Positions 1-6,704 of a stretch of 7,641 nt of DNA are shown here, piece by piece; positions within the stretch are counted from its first letter, which is position 1; the number at the start of each line of letters is the position of its first letter. The notes beneath the pieces are model-generated. The model searched no databases. It saw only the letters and a program-made list of their open reading frames with translations, and had not been told where the DNA came from. Position numbers and translations under genes: made by a program. This DNA comes from Hyphomicrobiales bacterium (GTDB lineage Bacteria > Pseudomonadota > Alphaproteobacteria > Rhizobiales > Xanthobacteraceae): positions 1 to 7,641 of the forward strand of contig JACQTM010000172.1 of assembly GCA_016210825.1 (NCBI GenBank). Reading direction: 5' to 3'.

Positions 1-1005
1 ATCTCGAAGAACAAGGTCGCGGCTGTGTTCGGCTGCTGGACCTCGGTCTCGCGCAAATCCGTGCTGCCCGTGTTCAAGGAGCTCAACTCGATCCTGTTCT
101 ATCCCGTGCAATACGAGGGCGAGGAAAGCGAGCGTAACGTCTTCTATACCGGCGCCGCACCGAACCAGCAGGCGATCCCGGCGGTCGATTACCTGATGAA
201 GGAAGAGAAGGTGCAGCGCTGGGTGCTCGAAGGCACCGACTACGTCTATCCGCGCACGACCAACAAGATTCTCGAAGCCTATCTGAAGTCGAAGGGCGTG
301 AAGCCCGAAGACATTTCCATCAACTACACGCCGTTCGGCCATGCCGACTGGCAGACCCGCGTCGCCGCGATCAAGAAGTTCGGCTCCGAGGGCAAGAAGA
401 CGGCGGTGGTCTCCACCATCAACGGCGACGCCAACGTGCCGTTCTACAAGGAGCTCGGCAACCAGGGCGTCAAGGCGAAGGACATTCCCGTCGTCGCCTT
501 CTCGGTTGGTGAGGAAGAGCTGGCCGGCGTCGATACCAAGCCGCTTATCGGCCATCTCGCCGCGTGGAATTACTTTGAATCGATCAGCACGCCGGGTAAC
601 AAGGAATTTACGGCGAAGTGGAAGGCCTTCACCAAGAATCCGAAGCGCGTCTCCAACGATCCGATGGAAGCTCATGTGATCGGCTTTGCCATGTGGGTCG
701 AGGCGGTGAAGAAAGTCGGCACGACCGATCCCAACAAGGTGATCGACGCGCTGCCCGGCATCAAGGCGCCGAACCTGACCGGCGGCGTATCGGAAATGTT
801 GGCAAACCATCACATCACCAAGCCGGTTTTCATCGGCGAGGTGCGCGGCGATGGTCAGTTCGACGTGGTGTGGAAGACCCCCGGCCTCGTCCCGGGCGAT
901 GCATGGTCGAAGGAACTTCCGGAATCGAAAGACCTGATCGGCGACTGGGTTGGCAAAAAGTGCGGAAACTTCAACACCAAGACCAACAAATGCGGCGGCG
1001 CCTGA
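1..1005 (+). CDS. urtA: Urea ABC transporter substrate-binding protein UrtA (5' partial)
   Basis: The frame is open from base 1 and ends at TGA 1003-1005, giving 334 visible residues. UrtA proteins are usually about 430 residues, so the signal peptide and about 100 N-terminal residues lie outside the window. A GTG at 25 is internal and not the start. The visible sequence has the family's conserved stretch AVFGCWTSVSRKSVLPVF (visible residues 8-25), then FYPVQYEGEE (33-42), and GAAPNQQAIPAVDYL (51-65). It also has the usual UrtA tail with two cysteines (visible residues 321 and 331). Known role of the family: periplasmic binding protein of the branched-chain-amino-acid type that captures urea (and in some cases short amides) and delivers it to UrtBC. 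It is the first of five urt genes on this strand and is followed by a strong stem-loop. The identification is very secure. Regulation cannot be judged because the promoter is outside the window. Confidence 0.97.
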   Translation: MSKNKVAAVFGCWTSVSRKSVLPVFKELNSILFYPVQYEGEESERNVFYTGAAPNQQAIPAVDYLMKEEKVQRWVLEGTDYVYPRTTNKILEAYLKSKGVKPEDISINYTPFGHADWQTRVAAIKKFGSEGKKTAVVSTINGDANVPFYKELGNQGVKAKDIPVVAFSVGEEELAGVDTKPLIGHLAAWNYFESISTPGNKEFTAKWKAFTKNPKRVSNDPMEAHVIGFAMWVEAVKKVGTTDPNKVIDALPGIKAPNLTGGVSEMLANHHITKPVFIGEVRGDGQFDVVWKTPGLVPGDAWSKELPESKDLIGDWVGKKCGNFNTKTNKCGGA

Positions 1006-1035
1006 GTTAGGATAGCCCCGCTCTTGCGACACTTC

Positions 1036-1065
1036 CCGGAGGCGGCGCTCACCCGCCGCCTCCGG
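1036..1065 (+). promoter_or_regulatory. Intercistronic stem-loop between urtA and urtB
   Basis: A perfect 12-bp inverted repeat (1036-1047 pairs with 1054-1065, arm CCGGAGGCGGCG) encloses a 6-base loop, CTCACC. It begins 30 bases after the urtA stop and ends 8 bases before the annotated urtB ATG. No T-run follows (the next bases are TTCACG), so it is not a standard intrinsic terminator. Hairpins at this place in binding-protein transporter operons commonly protect the 3' end of the binding-protein message or stop part of the transcription, so that much more binding protein than permease is made. That role is inferred here. Confidence 0.75.
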
Positions 1066-1073
1066 TTCACGTA

Positions 1074-2699
1074 ATGCCGGGACCAATTGGGATGCGAATG
1101 TTATGCGATCGTCTGGTCGCGTGCGTGCTGCTGTTTGGCCTCTGCTTCGCAGCGGCGCCCGGAAACGCCCAGACCTTTGAAGACACTTTGCGGAAATTCT
1201 CCGCCGACTCGTTTAGCGAGACCGAGGCGGGAATTGGCGCGGTCGCAGCGAGCGGCAACCCCAATGCGGCTGCGGTGATCGAGGCGCTGCAAGATGCGCG
1301 TTTGTTTTACGATCCGGCTAGCAAAAGAGCTTTTATCAAGGATACCGGCGGACGCATTCTCGATGCCGCGACGGGCAAGGCAGAAGCTGCGCCGCCGGCC
1401 GATCTGACGACCGTGCGCATCAACAATCGTCTTCGCCGGGTTATTGAGGCGGCACTCGGTGGAATGACGCTGCTGTCATCCGATGCGGGTAAGCGCTATG
1501 AGGCGGCGCAGGCGGTGTTCAAGTCGCGCGATGCGAATGCGCTGCCGGCGCTGCAGACCGCCATCGGCAAGGAGACCGACGCAAAGGTCAAGCGCGCGCT
1601 CCAGGAAGCCCGCGCCGCCGTGCTTCTCTACAAGCCCGATGTCAGCGAGGTGGAGAAGCTCGAAGCCGTGGGCACGGTCAAGGCGCGCGGTGATCAGGAA
1701 GCCCTCTCGCTCCTGTCGAGCTTGCCGGCCGACACGCCGCAAGCGGTTGCGCGCGCCGCCAAGGACGCGGTGGGCTCAATCGAAAATCAGCTCGTCATGT
1801 GGACTGCGGTGCAAAACACCTGGTACGGGCTCTCGCTTGGCTCCGTGCTGCTGCTCGCGGCGATCGGGCTTGCCATCACATTCGGTGTGATGGGCGTGAT
1901 CAACATGGCGCATGGCGAGATGGTGATGCTCGGCGCCTACACGACCTTCGTTGTGCAGGAGACGATCCGTGTAAACAATCCGGCCCTGTTCGATTACTCG
2001 CTGCTGATCGCAGTGCCGCTCGCATTCCTTGTCTCGGGCGCGGTTGGAATCCTGATCGAGCGCGGCATCATTCGCTTCCTCTATGGCCGCCCCTTGGAAA
2101 CCCTGCTTGCGACCTGGGGCCTCTCGCTCATTCTTCAACAGGCGGTGCGAACTATTTTTGGCCCAACCAATCGCGAAGTAGGCAATCCGTCGTGGATGAG
2201 CGGCGCCTTCGAGATCGGCCAGATCAACGTTACTTACAACCGGCTGTGGATCATCGTGTTCACGCTCGCCGTGTTTGCCGCGTTGCTTGCATTGCTGCGC
2301 TTCACGCGGCTCGGGCTCGAAATGCGGGCGGTGACGCAGAACCGCCCGATGGCCGCCGCCATGGGTATCCGCACCAGCCGCATCGACGCGCTGACCTTCG
2401 GTCTCGGTTCGGGCATCGCCGGCATCGCGGGCGTTGCGTTGTCGCAAATCGACAACGTCTCACCCAATCTCGGCCAGGGCTACATCATCGACAGCTTCAT
2501 GGTCGTCGTGTTCGGCGGTGTCGGCAACCTCTGGGGCACGCTGGTCGGCGCATTCGCGCTCGGCGTCGCCAACAAGTTCCTCGAACCGTTTGCCGGCGCC
2601 GTGCTCGGCAAGATCGCGATCCTCGTCCTCATCATTCTCTTCATCCAGAAGCGTCCGCGCGGATTGTTCGCGCTCAAGGGCCGGGCGGTGGAGACATGA
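1074..2699 (+). CDS. urtB: Urea ABC transporter permease UrtB
   Basis: A 541-residue inner-membrane permease of the LivH type, one half of the urea channel with UrtC. The N-terminus carries a signal-peptide-like segment (about residues 9-32, LVACVLLFGLCFAAA, then GNA before Q33). An alanine-rich, probably helical, non-membrane domain follows to about residue 245, presumably periplasmic. The permease core starts near residue 250. It contains GVMGVINMAHGEMVMLGAY (271-289), LETLLATWGLSLILQQAVR (341-359), NRPMAAAMGI (423-432) and FGGVGNLWGTLVGA (480-493), with several hydrophobic spans. LivH is only about 300 residues; the long N-terminal extension is usual for proteobacterial UrtB. The start is uncertain: ATG 1074 has no clear Shine-Dalgarno, whereas ATG 1092 and ATG 1098 would put the signal peptide nearer the N-terminus and sit behind GGGA at 1079-1082. 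The family assignment is secure. Confidence 0.95.
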   Translation: MPGPIGMRMLCDRLVACVLLFGLCFAAAPGNAQTFEDTLRKFSADSFSETEAGIGAVAASGNPNAAAVIEALQDARLFYDPASKRAFIKDTGGRILDAATGKAEAAPPADLTTVRINNRLRRVIEAALGGMTLLSSDAGKRYEAAQAVFKSRDANALPALQTAIGKETDAKVKRALQEARAAVLLYKPDVSEVEKLEAVGTVKARGDQEALSLLSSLPADTPQAVARAAKDAVGSIENQLVMWTAVQNTWYGLSLGSVLLLAAIGLAITFGVMGVINMAHGEMVMLGAYTTFVVQETIRVNNPALFDYSLLIAVPLAFLVSGAVGILIERGIIRFLYGRPLETLLATWGLSLILQQAVRTIFGPTNREVGNPSWMSGAFEIGQINVTYNRLWIIVFTLAVFAALLALLRFTRLGLEMRAVTQNRPMAAAMGIRTSRIDALTFGLGSGIAGIAGVALSQIDNVSPNLGQGYIIDSFMVVVFGGVGNLWGTLVGAFALGVANKFLEPFAGAVLGKIAILVLIILFIQKRPRGLFALKGRAVET

Positions 2700-2722
2700 G
2701 TCGCGCACGGCAATCATCAATT

Positions 2723-2850
2723 CGTGTCCCGGACGCGGCGCAGCGCAAAGCGGTGCGCCGCAGATCCGAGACCCAGACTCGTTTCGTTTCGGAGTTCTGG
2801 ACCCCGGGTCTGCAGCGCAGCACGATGTGCTGCGCTGCGCCCGGGGAACG
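2723..2850. repeat. Nested palindromic dispersed repeat in the urtB-urtC gap
   Basis: A two-level palindrome fills most of the 172-base gap. The outer arms are 2723-2744 and 2829-2850 (22 bases, 18 identical after reverse complementing, with GTCCCGGACGCGGCGCAGC as the left core). The inner arms are 2754-2776 and 2797-2819 (23 bases, 18 matching). All the inner differences are transitions that still allow G-U pairs in RNA. The central spacer is 2777-2796. The sequence style (CCCGGACGCGGCGCAGC, then GCCGCAGATCCGAGACCC) resembles a dispersed intergenic element that I recall from Bradyrhizobium-like genomes; the copy number here is unknown. There is no transposase and no obvious coding function. 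In RNA it would form one long stem between two permease genes. Confidence 0.85.
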
Positions 2851-2871
2851 CGGTGACGTGGAGCGCCTGCC

Positions 2872-4029
2872 ATGATCGCCGGCCCGCTCCTCCGCTCGCT
2901 CGATCGCGGCGCGACGATATTCCTCGCCATCGTCATCGCGGCCGCGATCCTCGTTCCCGCGCTCAATCTGCTGGTGCCGGCATCGTCGCCGCTGCATGTG
3001 CCGACCTATCTCGTTTCGCTGTTCGGTAAATATGTTTGCTTCGCGCTACTGGCGCTGTCGATCGATCTGATCTGGGGCTATTGCGGCATTCTCTCGCTTG
3101 GGCACGGGGCCTTTTTCGCGCTCGGCGGCTATGCCATGGGCATGTATTTGATGCGGCAGATTGGGACGCGCGGCGTCTACGCGCATCCGATTTTACCCGA
3201 CTTCATGGTGTTCCTGAACTGGAAGGAATTACCGCTCTACTGGTACTTCTTTGAATGGTTTGCCTATGCGGCGCTAATGATCCTGCTGGTGCCTGGCGCG
3301 CTCGCTTTCGTGTTCGGCTGGTTCGCGTTCCGCTCAAGGGTCACCGGCGTCTATCTCTCCATCATCACGCAAGCGATGACATTCGCGCTGATGCTCGGCT
3401 TCTTCCGCAACAATTTCGGATTTGGCGGCAATAACGGGCTCACCGACTTCAAGGACATATTCGGCTTCAACGTGCAGTCCGACGCGACGCGCGCGGCGCT
3501 GTTTGCATCCTCGTGCGTGGCGCTGGCGCTCGGCTTCATCATCTGCCGTATGCTGGTGACCTCGAAATTCGGCAAGGTGCTGGTCGCGATCCGTGACGCC
3601 GAGGCGCGCACGCGTTTCCTCGGCTATCGCGTTGAATCCTACAAGCTCTTCGTATTCACCTTGTCCGCCTGCATGGCCGGCGTCGCCGGTGCAATCTACG
3701 TGCCGCAGGTCGGCATTATTAATCCGAGCGAATTCGCGCCGGCCAATTCCATCGAGGCGGTGATCTGGGTTGCCGTCGGCGGCCGCGGTACGCTCACCGG
3801 CGCGGTGCTCGGCGCCATCCTCGTAAACTACGCCAAAACCACGTTCACGACCGGGCTCCTCGCGCCGTATTGGCTGTTCGTGCTCGGCGGGCTGTTCGTT
3901 GCGGTGACGCTATTACTGCCGCGCGGCATCGTCGGCACGATCGAGCATTGGTGGCGCACGCGGCGCGAATATGCGGCCTTGCGCCGGAACGGGCCGGTGA
4001 GGAGGCCCGCGGCAAGACCGGCGGAGTGA
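2872..4029 (+). CDS. urtC: Urea ABC transporter permease UrtC
   Basis: A 385-residue LivM-type inner-membrane permease, partner of UrtB. Hydrophobic spans begin at residues 15-35 and 50-70. Family landmarks are WGYCGILSLGHGAFFALGGY (68-87), FGGNNGLTD (184-192), the cytoplasmic coupling region VAIRDAEARTRFLGY (238-252) and VGGRGTLTGAVLGA (302-315). The length is normal for UrtC. The start ATG 2872 is supported by GGAG at 2860-2863 with an 8-base spacer, and the protein begins plausibly (MIAGPLLRSL) before the first span. The C-terminus ends in an arginine/proline-rich cytoplasmic tail (about 361-385). The stop lies 5 bases before the urtD start, so the two are probably translationally coupled. 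Separation from urtB by a palindromic repeat is unusual, because urtB and urtC are normally almost touching. Confidence 0.96.
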   Translation: MIAGPLLRSLDRGATIFLAIVIAAAILVPALNLLVPASSPLHVPTYLVSLFGKYVCFALLALSIDLIWGYCGILSLGHGAFFALGGYAMGMYLMRQIGTRGVYAHPILPDFMVFLNWKELPLYWYFFEWFAYAALMILLVPGALAFVFGWFAFRSRVTGVYLSIITQAMTFALMLGFFRNNFGFGGNNGLTDFKDIFGFNVQSDATRAALFASSCVALALGFIICRMLVTSKFGKVLVAIRDAEARTRFLGYRVESYKLFVFTLSACMAGVAGAIYVPQVGIINPSEFAPANSIEAVIWVAVGGRGTLTGAVLGAILVNYAKTTFTTGLLAPYWLFVLGGLFVAVTLLLPRGIVGTIEHWWRTRREYAALRRNGPVRRPAARPAE

Positions 4030-4034
4030 GATCG

Positions 4035-4787
4035 ATGGACGCGCGCACGACCACAACCTTGCTCTACCTCAACGGCGTCACCGTCTCCTTCGACGGCTTC
4101 CGCGCGCTCAATAATCTTTCGCTCGCGGTCGAGCCTGGCGAGATGCGCGCGATCATCGGTCCGAACGGCGCCGGCAAGACGACGATGATGGATGTCGTCA
4201 CCGGCAAGACGCGGCCCGACGATGGCGATGTATTTTTTGACGGCGCCTTCGATTTGTCGCGGCTCGATGAGACCGAAATCGCCGAACTCGGCATTGGGCG
4301 TAAATTTCAGAAGCCGACCGTCTTCGATATGCATACCGTCGAGGACAATCTGCGGCTTGCGCTCAAGGGCGACCGCCGCGCGCGTTCGGCGATCGTGTGG
4401 CGCGAGAGCGCGGAAGAACGCACGCGTATCGAGCGCCTCTTCGAGACCATTCGCCTGACCGATGCGCGCGACCGGTTCGCCGGCAGCCTTTCGCACGGCC
4501 AGAAACAATGGCTCGAAATCGGCATGCTGCTGGCGCAGGAGCCGAAGCTTCTGCTCGTCGACGAGCCGGTGGCCGGCATGACCGACGCCGAGACGGAACA
4601 AACCGCGCGGCTGCTCAAGGAGATCAACCGCGACCGCACCGTGGTCGTGGTCGAGCACGATATGACCTTCGTGCGCGAGCTCGGCGTCAAGGTCACGGTG
4701 CTGCACGAGGGTTCGGTGATCGCCGAAGGTTCGATCGATCAGGTCTCGGCGAACGAGCGGGTGATCGAGGTGTATTTGGGGCGCTGA
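4035..4787 (+). CDS. urtD: Urea ABC transporter ATP-binding protein UrtD
   Basis: A 250-residue cytoplasmic ATPase of the LivG type that energises UrtBC. Visible motifs are Walker A GPNGAGKT (42-49), Q-loop Q92 in KFQKPTVF, signature LSHGQKQ (152-158), Walker B LLLVDEP (172-178) and switch histidine H208 in VVVVEHD. The signature has His instead of the usual second Gly (LSHGQ for LSGGQ); this is typical of UrtD and not a defect. ATG 4035 is chosen because GGAG (4023-4026, inside the urtC end) lies 8 bases upstream and residues from about 10 onward match the ATPase fold. The open frame runs further upstream (to 3870) but overlaps urtC and is not coding there. The length is normal for UrtD. Confidence 0.96.
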   Translation: MDARTTTTLLYLNGVTVSFDGFRALNNLSLAVEPGEMRAIIGPNGAGKTTMMDVVTGKTRPDDGDVFFDGAFDLSRLDETEIAELGIGRKFQKPTVFDMHTVEDNLRLALKGDRRARSAIVWRESAEERTRIERLFETIRLTDARDRFAGSLSHGQKQWLEIGMLLAQEPKLLLVDEPVAGMTDAETEQTARLLKEINRDRTVVVVEHDMTFVRELGVKVTVLHEGSVIAEGSIDQVSANERVIEVYLGR

Positions 4788-4796
4788 GGATTCTCA

Positions 4797-4843
4797 CCTC
4801 ATCCTTCGAGACGCCGCGCTTCGCGCGGCACCTCAGGATGAGG
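4797..4843. repeat. Palindromic repeat, copy 1, urtD-urtE gap
   Basis: The outer arms CCTCATCC (4797-4804) and GGATGAGG (4836-4843) pair perfectly. An inner hairpin, GCCGCGC (4813-4819) with GCGCGGC (4823-4829), has the loop TTC. It contains TTCGAGACGCCGCG, the core of a short dispersed palindrome that I recall from Rhizobiales intergenic regions. The reverse complement of this copy aligns along its length with the copy at 4851-4901, so the two are inverted relatives separated by a few bases. It starts 9 bases after the urtD stop. Confidence 0.85.
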
Positions 4844-4850
4844 CTAAAAT

Positions 4851-4901
4851 GTCACCTCATGCTGAGGAGGCCCGAAGGGCCGTCTCGAAGGGTGAGGTGA
4901 C
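4851..4901. repeat. Palindromic repeat, copy 2 (inverted), urtD-urtE gap
   Basis: The outer arms GTCACCTCA (4851-4859) and TGAGGTGAC (4893-4901) pair perfectly. The inner hairpin GGCCC (4869-4873) with GGGCC (4877-4881) has the loop GAA. It shares CCTCAT, CTGAGG and CGTCTCGAAGG with the reverse complement of the neighbouring copy, but the inner stem differs in both arms so that pairing is kept. The element ends one base before the urtE Shine-Dalgarno. It contains an in-frame ATG (4849, just at its edge) that would falsely extend urtE by 22 residues. Confidence 0.85.
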
Positions 4902-4902
4902 G

Positions 4903-4907
4903 AAGGA
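4903..4907 (+). promoter_or_regulatory. Shine-Dalgarno that fixes the urtE start
   Basis: AAGGA at 4903-4907 lies 7 bases before ATG 4915. It selects 4915 over the in-frame ATG at 4849, which sits at the edge of the palindromic repeat, has no such site, and would add 22 repeat-encoded residues not seen in the ATPase family. Confidence 0.8.
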
Positions 4908-4914
4908 TGTAACG

Positions 4915-5610
4915 ATGCTCAAAGTAACGGACATCGATCTGCATTACGGCGCCGCGCAGGCGCTTCGCGCGGTGTCGCTGCAAGCCGAGCCCGGCAAGGT
5001 GACTTGCGTCCTTGGCCGCAACGGCGTCGGCAAGACGAGCCTGCTGCGTGCGCTCGTTGGCGAGCATCCGATCAGCGCCGGTACGATGGAATGGGACGGC
5101 CGCGATCTTACCGTGCTGGAGACCTACGAGCGCGCGCGCGCCGGCATCGCCTACGTGCCGCAGGGCCGTGAGATTTTTCCGCTGCTCACCGTCGAGGAAA
5201 ACCTGAAAACCGGATTTGCTCCACTGCCGCGCGATCAGCGCAGCATTCCCAACGACGTTTTTTCCCTGTTTCCGGTGCTGCACGACATGCTGCACCGGCG
5301 CGGCGGCGATTTATCGGGCGGCCAGCAGCAGCAGCTGGCGATTGGCCGCGCGCTTGTGATGCGGCCGCGGCTTTTGCTGCTCGACGAGCCGACGGAAGGC
5401 ATCCAGCCGTCGATCATCAAGGACATCGGTCGCGCGATCACCTATTTGCGCGGCCTTGGACAAATCGCGATCGTTCTCGTCGAGCAATATCTCGACTTCG
5501 CCCGCGAACTGGGTGACCATTTCACGGTGATGGATCGCGGCGCCATCGTGTATGCGAGCGGGCGCGAAAATATCGATGAAGCGGCGCTGCGGCGCGCACT
5601 AGCGTTGTAA
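4915..5610 (+). CDS. urtE: Urea ABC transporter ATP-binding protein UrtE
   Basis: A 231-residue cytoplasmic ATPase of the LivF type, paired with UrtD. The protein opens with MLKVTDIDLHYGAAQALR, the normal family N-terminus. Motifs are Walker A GRNGVGKT (34-41), Q-loop Q83 in YVPQGREIF, signature LSGGQQQQ (133-140), Walker B LLLLDEP (153-159) and EGIQPSII (161-168). At the switch position there is Gln (Q191, VLVEQY) in place of His; this is the rule in LivF/UrtE proteins, not a mutation. From 4915 the length is normal for UrtE. It is the last transport gene. About 280 bases of repeat-rich sequence separate it from the conserved part of ureD, so co-transcription with the urease genes is plausible but not proved. 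Confidence 0.96.
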   Translation: MLKVTDIDLHYGAAQALRAVSLQAEPGKVTCVLGRNGVGKTSLLRALVGEHPISAGTMEWDGRDLTVLETYERARAGIAYVPQGREIFPLLTVEENLKTGFAPLPRDQRSIPNDVFSLFPVLHDMLHRRGGDLSGGQQQQLAIGRALVMRPRLLLLDEPTEGIQPSIIKDIGRAITYLRGLGQIAIVLVEQYLDFARELGDHFTVMDRGAIVYASGRENIDEAALRRALAL

Positions 5611-5660
5611 GTTTATAATCACGATTGCTACATGAGCACGCATTGCAAGTTTTCATTTTA

Positions 5661-5720
5661 CCTCCCCCCTTGCGGGGGAGGTCGCCCGCCGGAGCCGCTG
5701 GCGAAGGCGGGCGGGTGGGG
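5661..5720. repeat. GC-rich double-hairpin repeat after urtE
   Basis: There are two adjacent hairpins. The first is CCTCCCCC (5661-5668) with GGGGGAGG (5674-5681), loop CTTGC. The second is CGCCCGCC (5683-5690) with GGCGGGCG (5706-5713). The unit ends in a G-run, GGTGGGGGGC. The style (CCTCCCCC-TTGC-GGGGGAGG then GGGTGGGGGG) is that of a dispersed intergenic repeat known to me from Rhizobiales. The 50 bases between the urtE stop and this element (5611-5660) are AT-richer and hold no feature I can support. A rho-independent terminator role for the first hairpin is unlikely because no T-run follows. Confidence 0.8.
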
Positions 5721-5732
5721 GGCTTTCTTCTA

Positions 5733-6695
5733 ATGAAAATCGATCCGCTACGCTTACCACCCTCCCTAACCCTTGCCCGTCGCAAATCGGGCCTGCCCGA
5801 CTTGCGCAAACATGTGCGCAACCCGAGCAAGCTCGGGTTGCGTGGGGGAGGGAAAAAATTAATCGGCGCGGACACGCCAAATCAGGGCGCGATTTTCGCC
5901 GCCAATCGTGCGGTCGGCGCAATCGTGTTGTCGGTTGAGGCGAAAAGCGGCGTAACACGCCGCGCCCGCGTGCGCGAAGACGGCTCGCTTCGCGTTCGCT
6001 TTCCCGGCGCGGCGGCGCGCGATTGCGAGGCGGTGATCGTCAACACCGCGGGCGGGATTGCGGGCGGGGACCGTCTCGCTTTCGACATTTCAGTGGGCGA
6101 GGGCGCAAGCCTCGTCGTCACAACGGCGGCGGCGGAAAAGGTCTATCGCTCGCTCGGTCCCGACGCGGATATCGCCGTGGTACTGGATGTTGCCGCGGGC
6201 GGTGTGCTGGCGTGGTTGCCGCAAGAAACCATTTTGTTCGACCGGGCACATTTGTCGCGCAGCATCGACGTGACGCTCGCTGCCAATGCTTCCGTGCTTC
6301 TTTGCGAAGCTGTGGTGTTTGGCCGCGCCGCCATGGGCGAAACCATGACCGAAGGCCGTCTCGTAGATCGCTGGCGTATCCGGCGCGGCGGCGCGCTGAT
6401 CTTCGCCGAAACGCTGCGTCTTAACGGCGCAATCGCGGAAAAACTCGCCGAACCCGCCGCCGGCAATGGCGCCGCCGCGGTCGCCACGATCTTTATCGTA
6501 CCGGCGGACGAGACGGTCGCGCTAGCCGTGCGAACGGTGGCCGATAGGTTCTCTGGCGAGGTCGGGATTTCGGCGTGGAACGGTTTTGCGATTGCGCGGC
6601 TCATCGCTCGCGACGGCGCGGCGCTGCGCCACGATCTGATGCTCGTGCTCGCGGCGCTCGGCCGCCGCAACCTACCGCGCCTCTGGCTCAACTAA
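5733..6695 (+). CDS. ureD: Urease accessory protein UreD (start uncertain)
   Basis: UreD (UreH in some species) is a scaffold that binds apo-urease and, with UreF and UreG, helps deliver nickel to the active site. Counted from ATG 5733 the protein has 320 residues. Recognisable family blocks are FAANRA (55-60), RVRFPG (87-92), the glycine-rich NTAGGIAGGD (104-113), TTAAAEKVYRS (130-140), WLPQETILFD (161-170) and EAVVFGRAAMGE (192-203). Family members are usually about 270-285 residues, and homology begins only around nucleotide 5889. The first 50 or so residues from 5733 are translated repeat sequence (arginine- and proline-rich), so this start is provisional. Alternatives in frame are GTG 5814, TTG 5838, or a rare start after the GGGAGGG at 5846-5852; there is no ATG between the repeat and the conserved region. 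The stop is 9 bases before ureA. The function call is secure; the N-terminus is not. Confidence 0.9.
   Translation: MKIDPLRLPPSLTLARRKSGLPDLRKHVRNPSKLGLRGGGKKLIGADTPNQGAIFAANRAVGAIVLSVEAKSGVTRRARVREDGSLRVRFPGAAARDCEAVIVNTAGGIAGGDRLAFDISVGEGASLVVTTAAAEKVYRSLGPDADIAVVLDVAAGGVLAWLPQETILFDRAHLSRSIDVTLAANASVLLCEAVVFGRAAMGETMTEGRLVDRWRIRRGGALIFAETLRLNGAIAEKLAEPAAGNGAAAVATIFIVPADETVALAVRTVADRFSGEVGISAWNGFAIARLIARDGAALRHDLMLVLAALGRRNLPRLWLN
5760..5852. repeat. Palindromic repeat overlapping the 5' end of the ureD frame
   Basis: Terminal inverted repeats CCCTCCC (5760-5766) and GGGAGGG (5846-5852) enclose two 12-bp hairpins. One is 5781-5792 with 5795-5806 (11 of 12 pairs, core ATCGGGC). The other is 5817-5828 with 5831-5842 (12 of 12, CGCAACCCGAGC). 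The two central spacers are only 2 bases, so the tips would open slightly in RNA. The arms of the two hairpins are related to each other (CGCAA and CGAG/CGGGC cores), which suggests internal duplication. It lies between the preceding repeat and the first conserved UreD residues (from about 5889), and it has stayed open in the ureD frame. Confidence 0.8.
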
Positions 6696-6704
6696 GGATA
6701 CGTC

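Noticed and set aside
1776..2447. Long minus-strand frame opposite urtB (223 codons)
   Set aside because: Arginine-, histidine- and glutamate-rich composition is typical of antisense shadow frames in GC-rich genes; the plus strand is clearly urtB.
4488..4509. UrtD signature LSHGQ instead of LSGGQ, as a possible defect
   Set aside because: His at this position is usual in UrtD proteins; the other ATPase motifs are intact.
3828..4706. Long minus-strand frame opposite the urtC end and urtD (292 codons)
   Set aside because: It is fully explained as the shadow of UrtD, which has all its ATPase motifs in place.
4797..4901. Paired repeats as a CRISPR array
   Set aside because: There are only two copies, in opposite orientation, each self-complementary, separated by about 7 bases and not by spacers of regular length.
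5479..5490. UrtE switch position Gln (VEQ) in place of His, as a possible loss of activity
   Set aside because: Gln here is the norm in LivF/UrtE ATPases.
5614..5619. TATAAT just after the urtE stop, as a possible -10 box of a separate urease promoter
   Set aside because: No credible -35 sequence lies about 17 bases upstream, and the six bases can arise by chance in an AT-richer spot. A urease promoter in 5611-5732 remains possible but is not supported.
5661..5681. Hairpin after urtE as a rho-independent terminator ending the transporter operon
   Set aside because: The stem is GC-rich but followed by GTCGCCCG and not a T-run; the element is better explained as part of a dispersed repeat.
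5632..5733. A 33-codon frame (ATG 5632 to TAA 5731-5733) whose stop overlaps the ATG at 5733
   Set aside because: It has no ribosome-binding site and is mostly translated repeat. It is noted only because it resembles the bridge frames at urtB/urtC and ureA/ureB.
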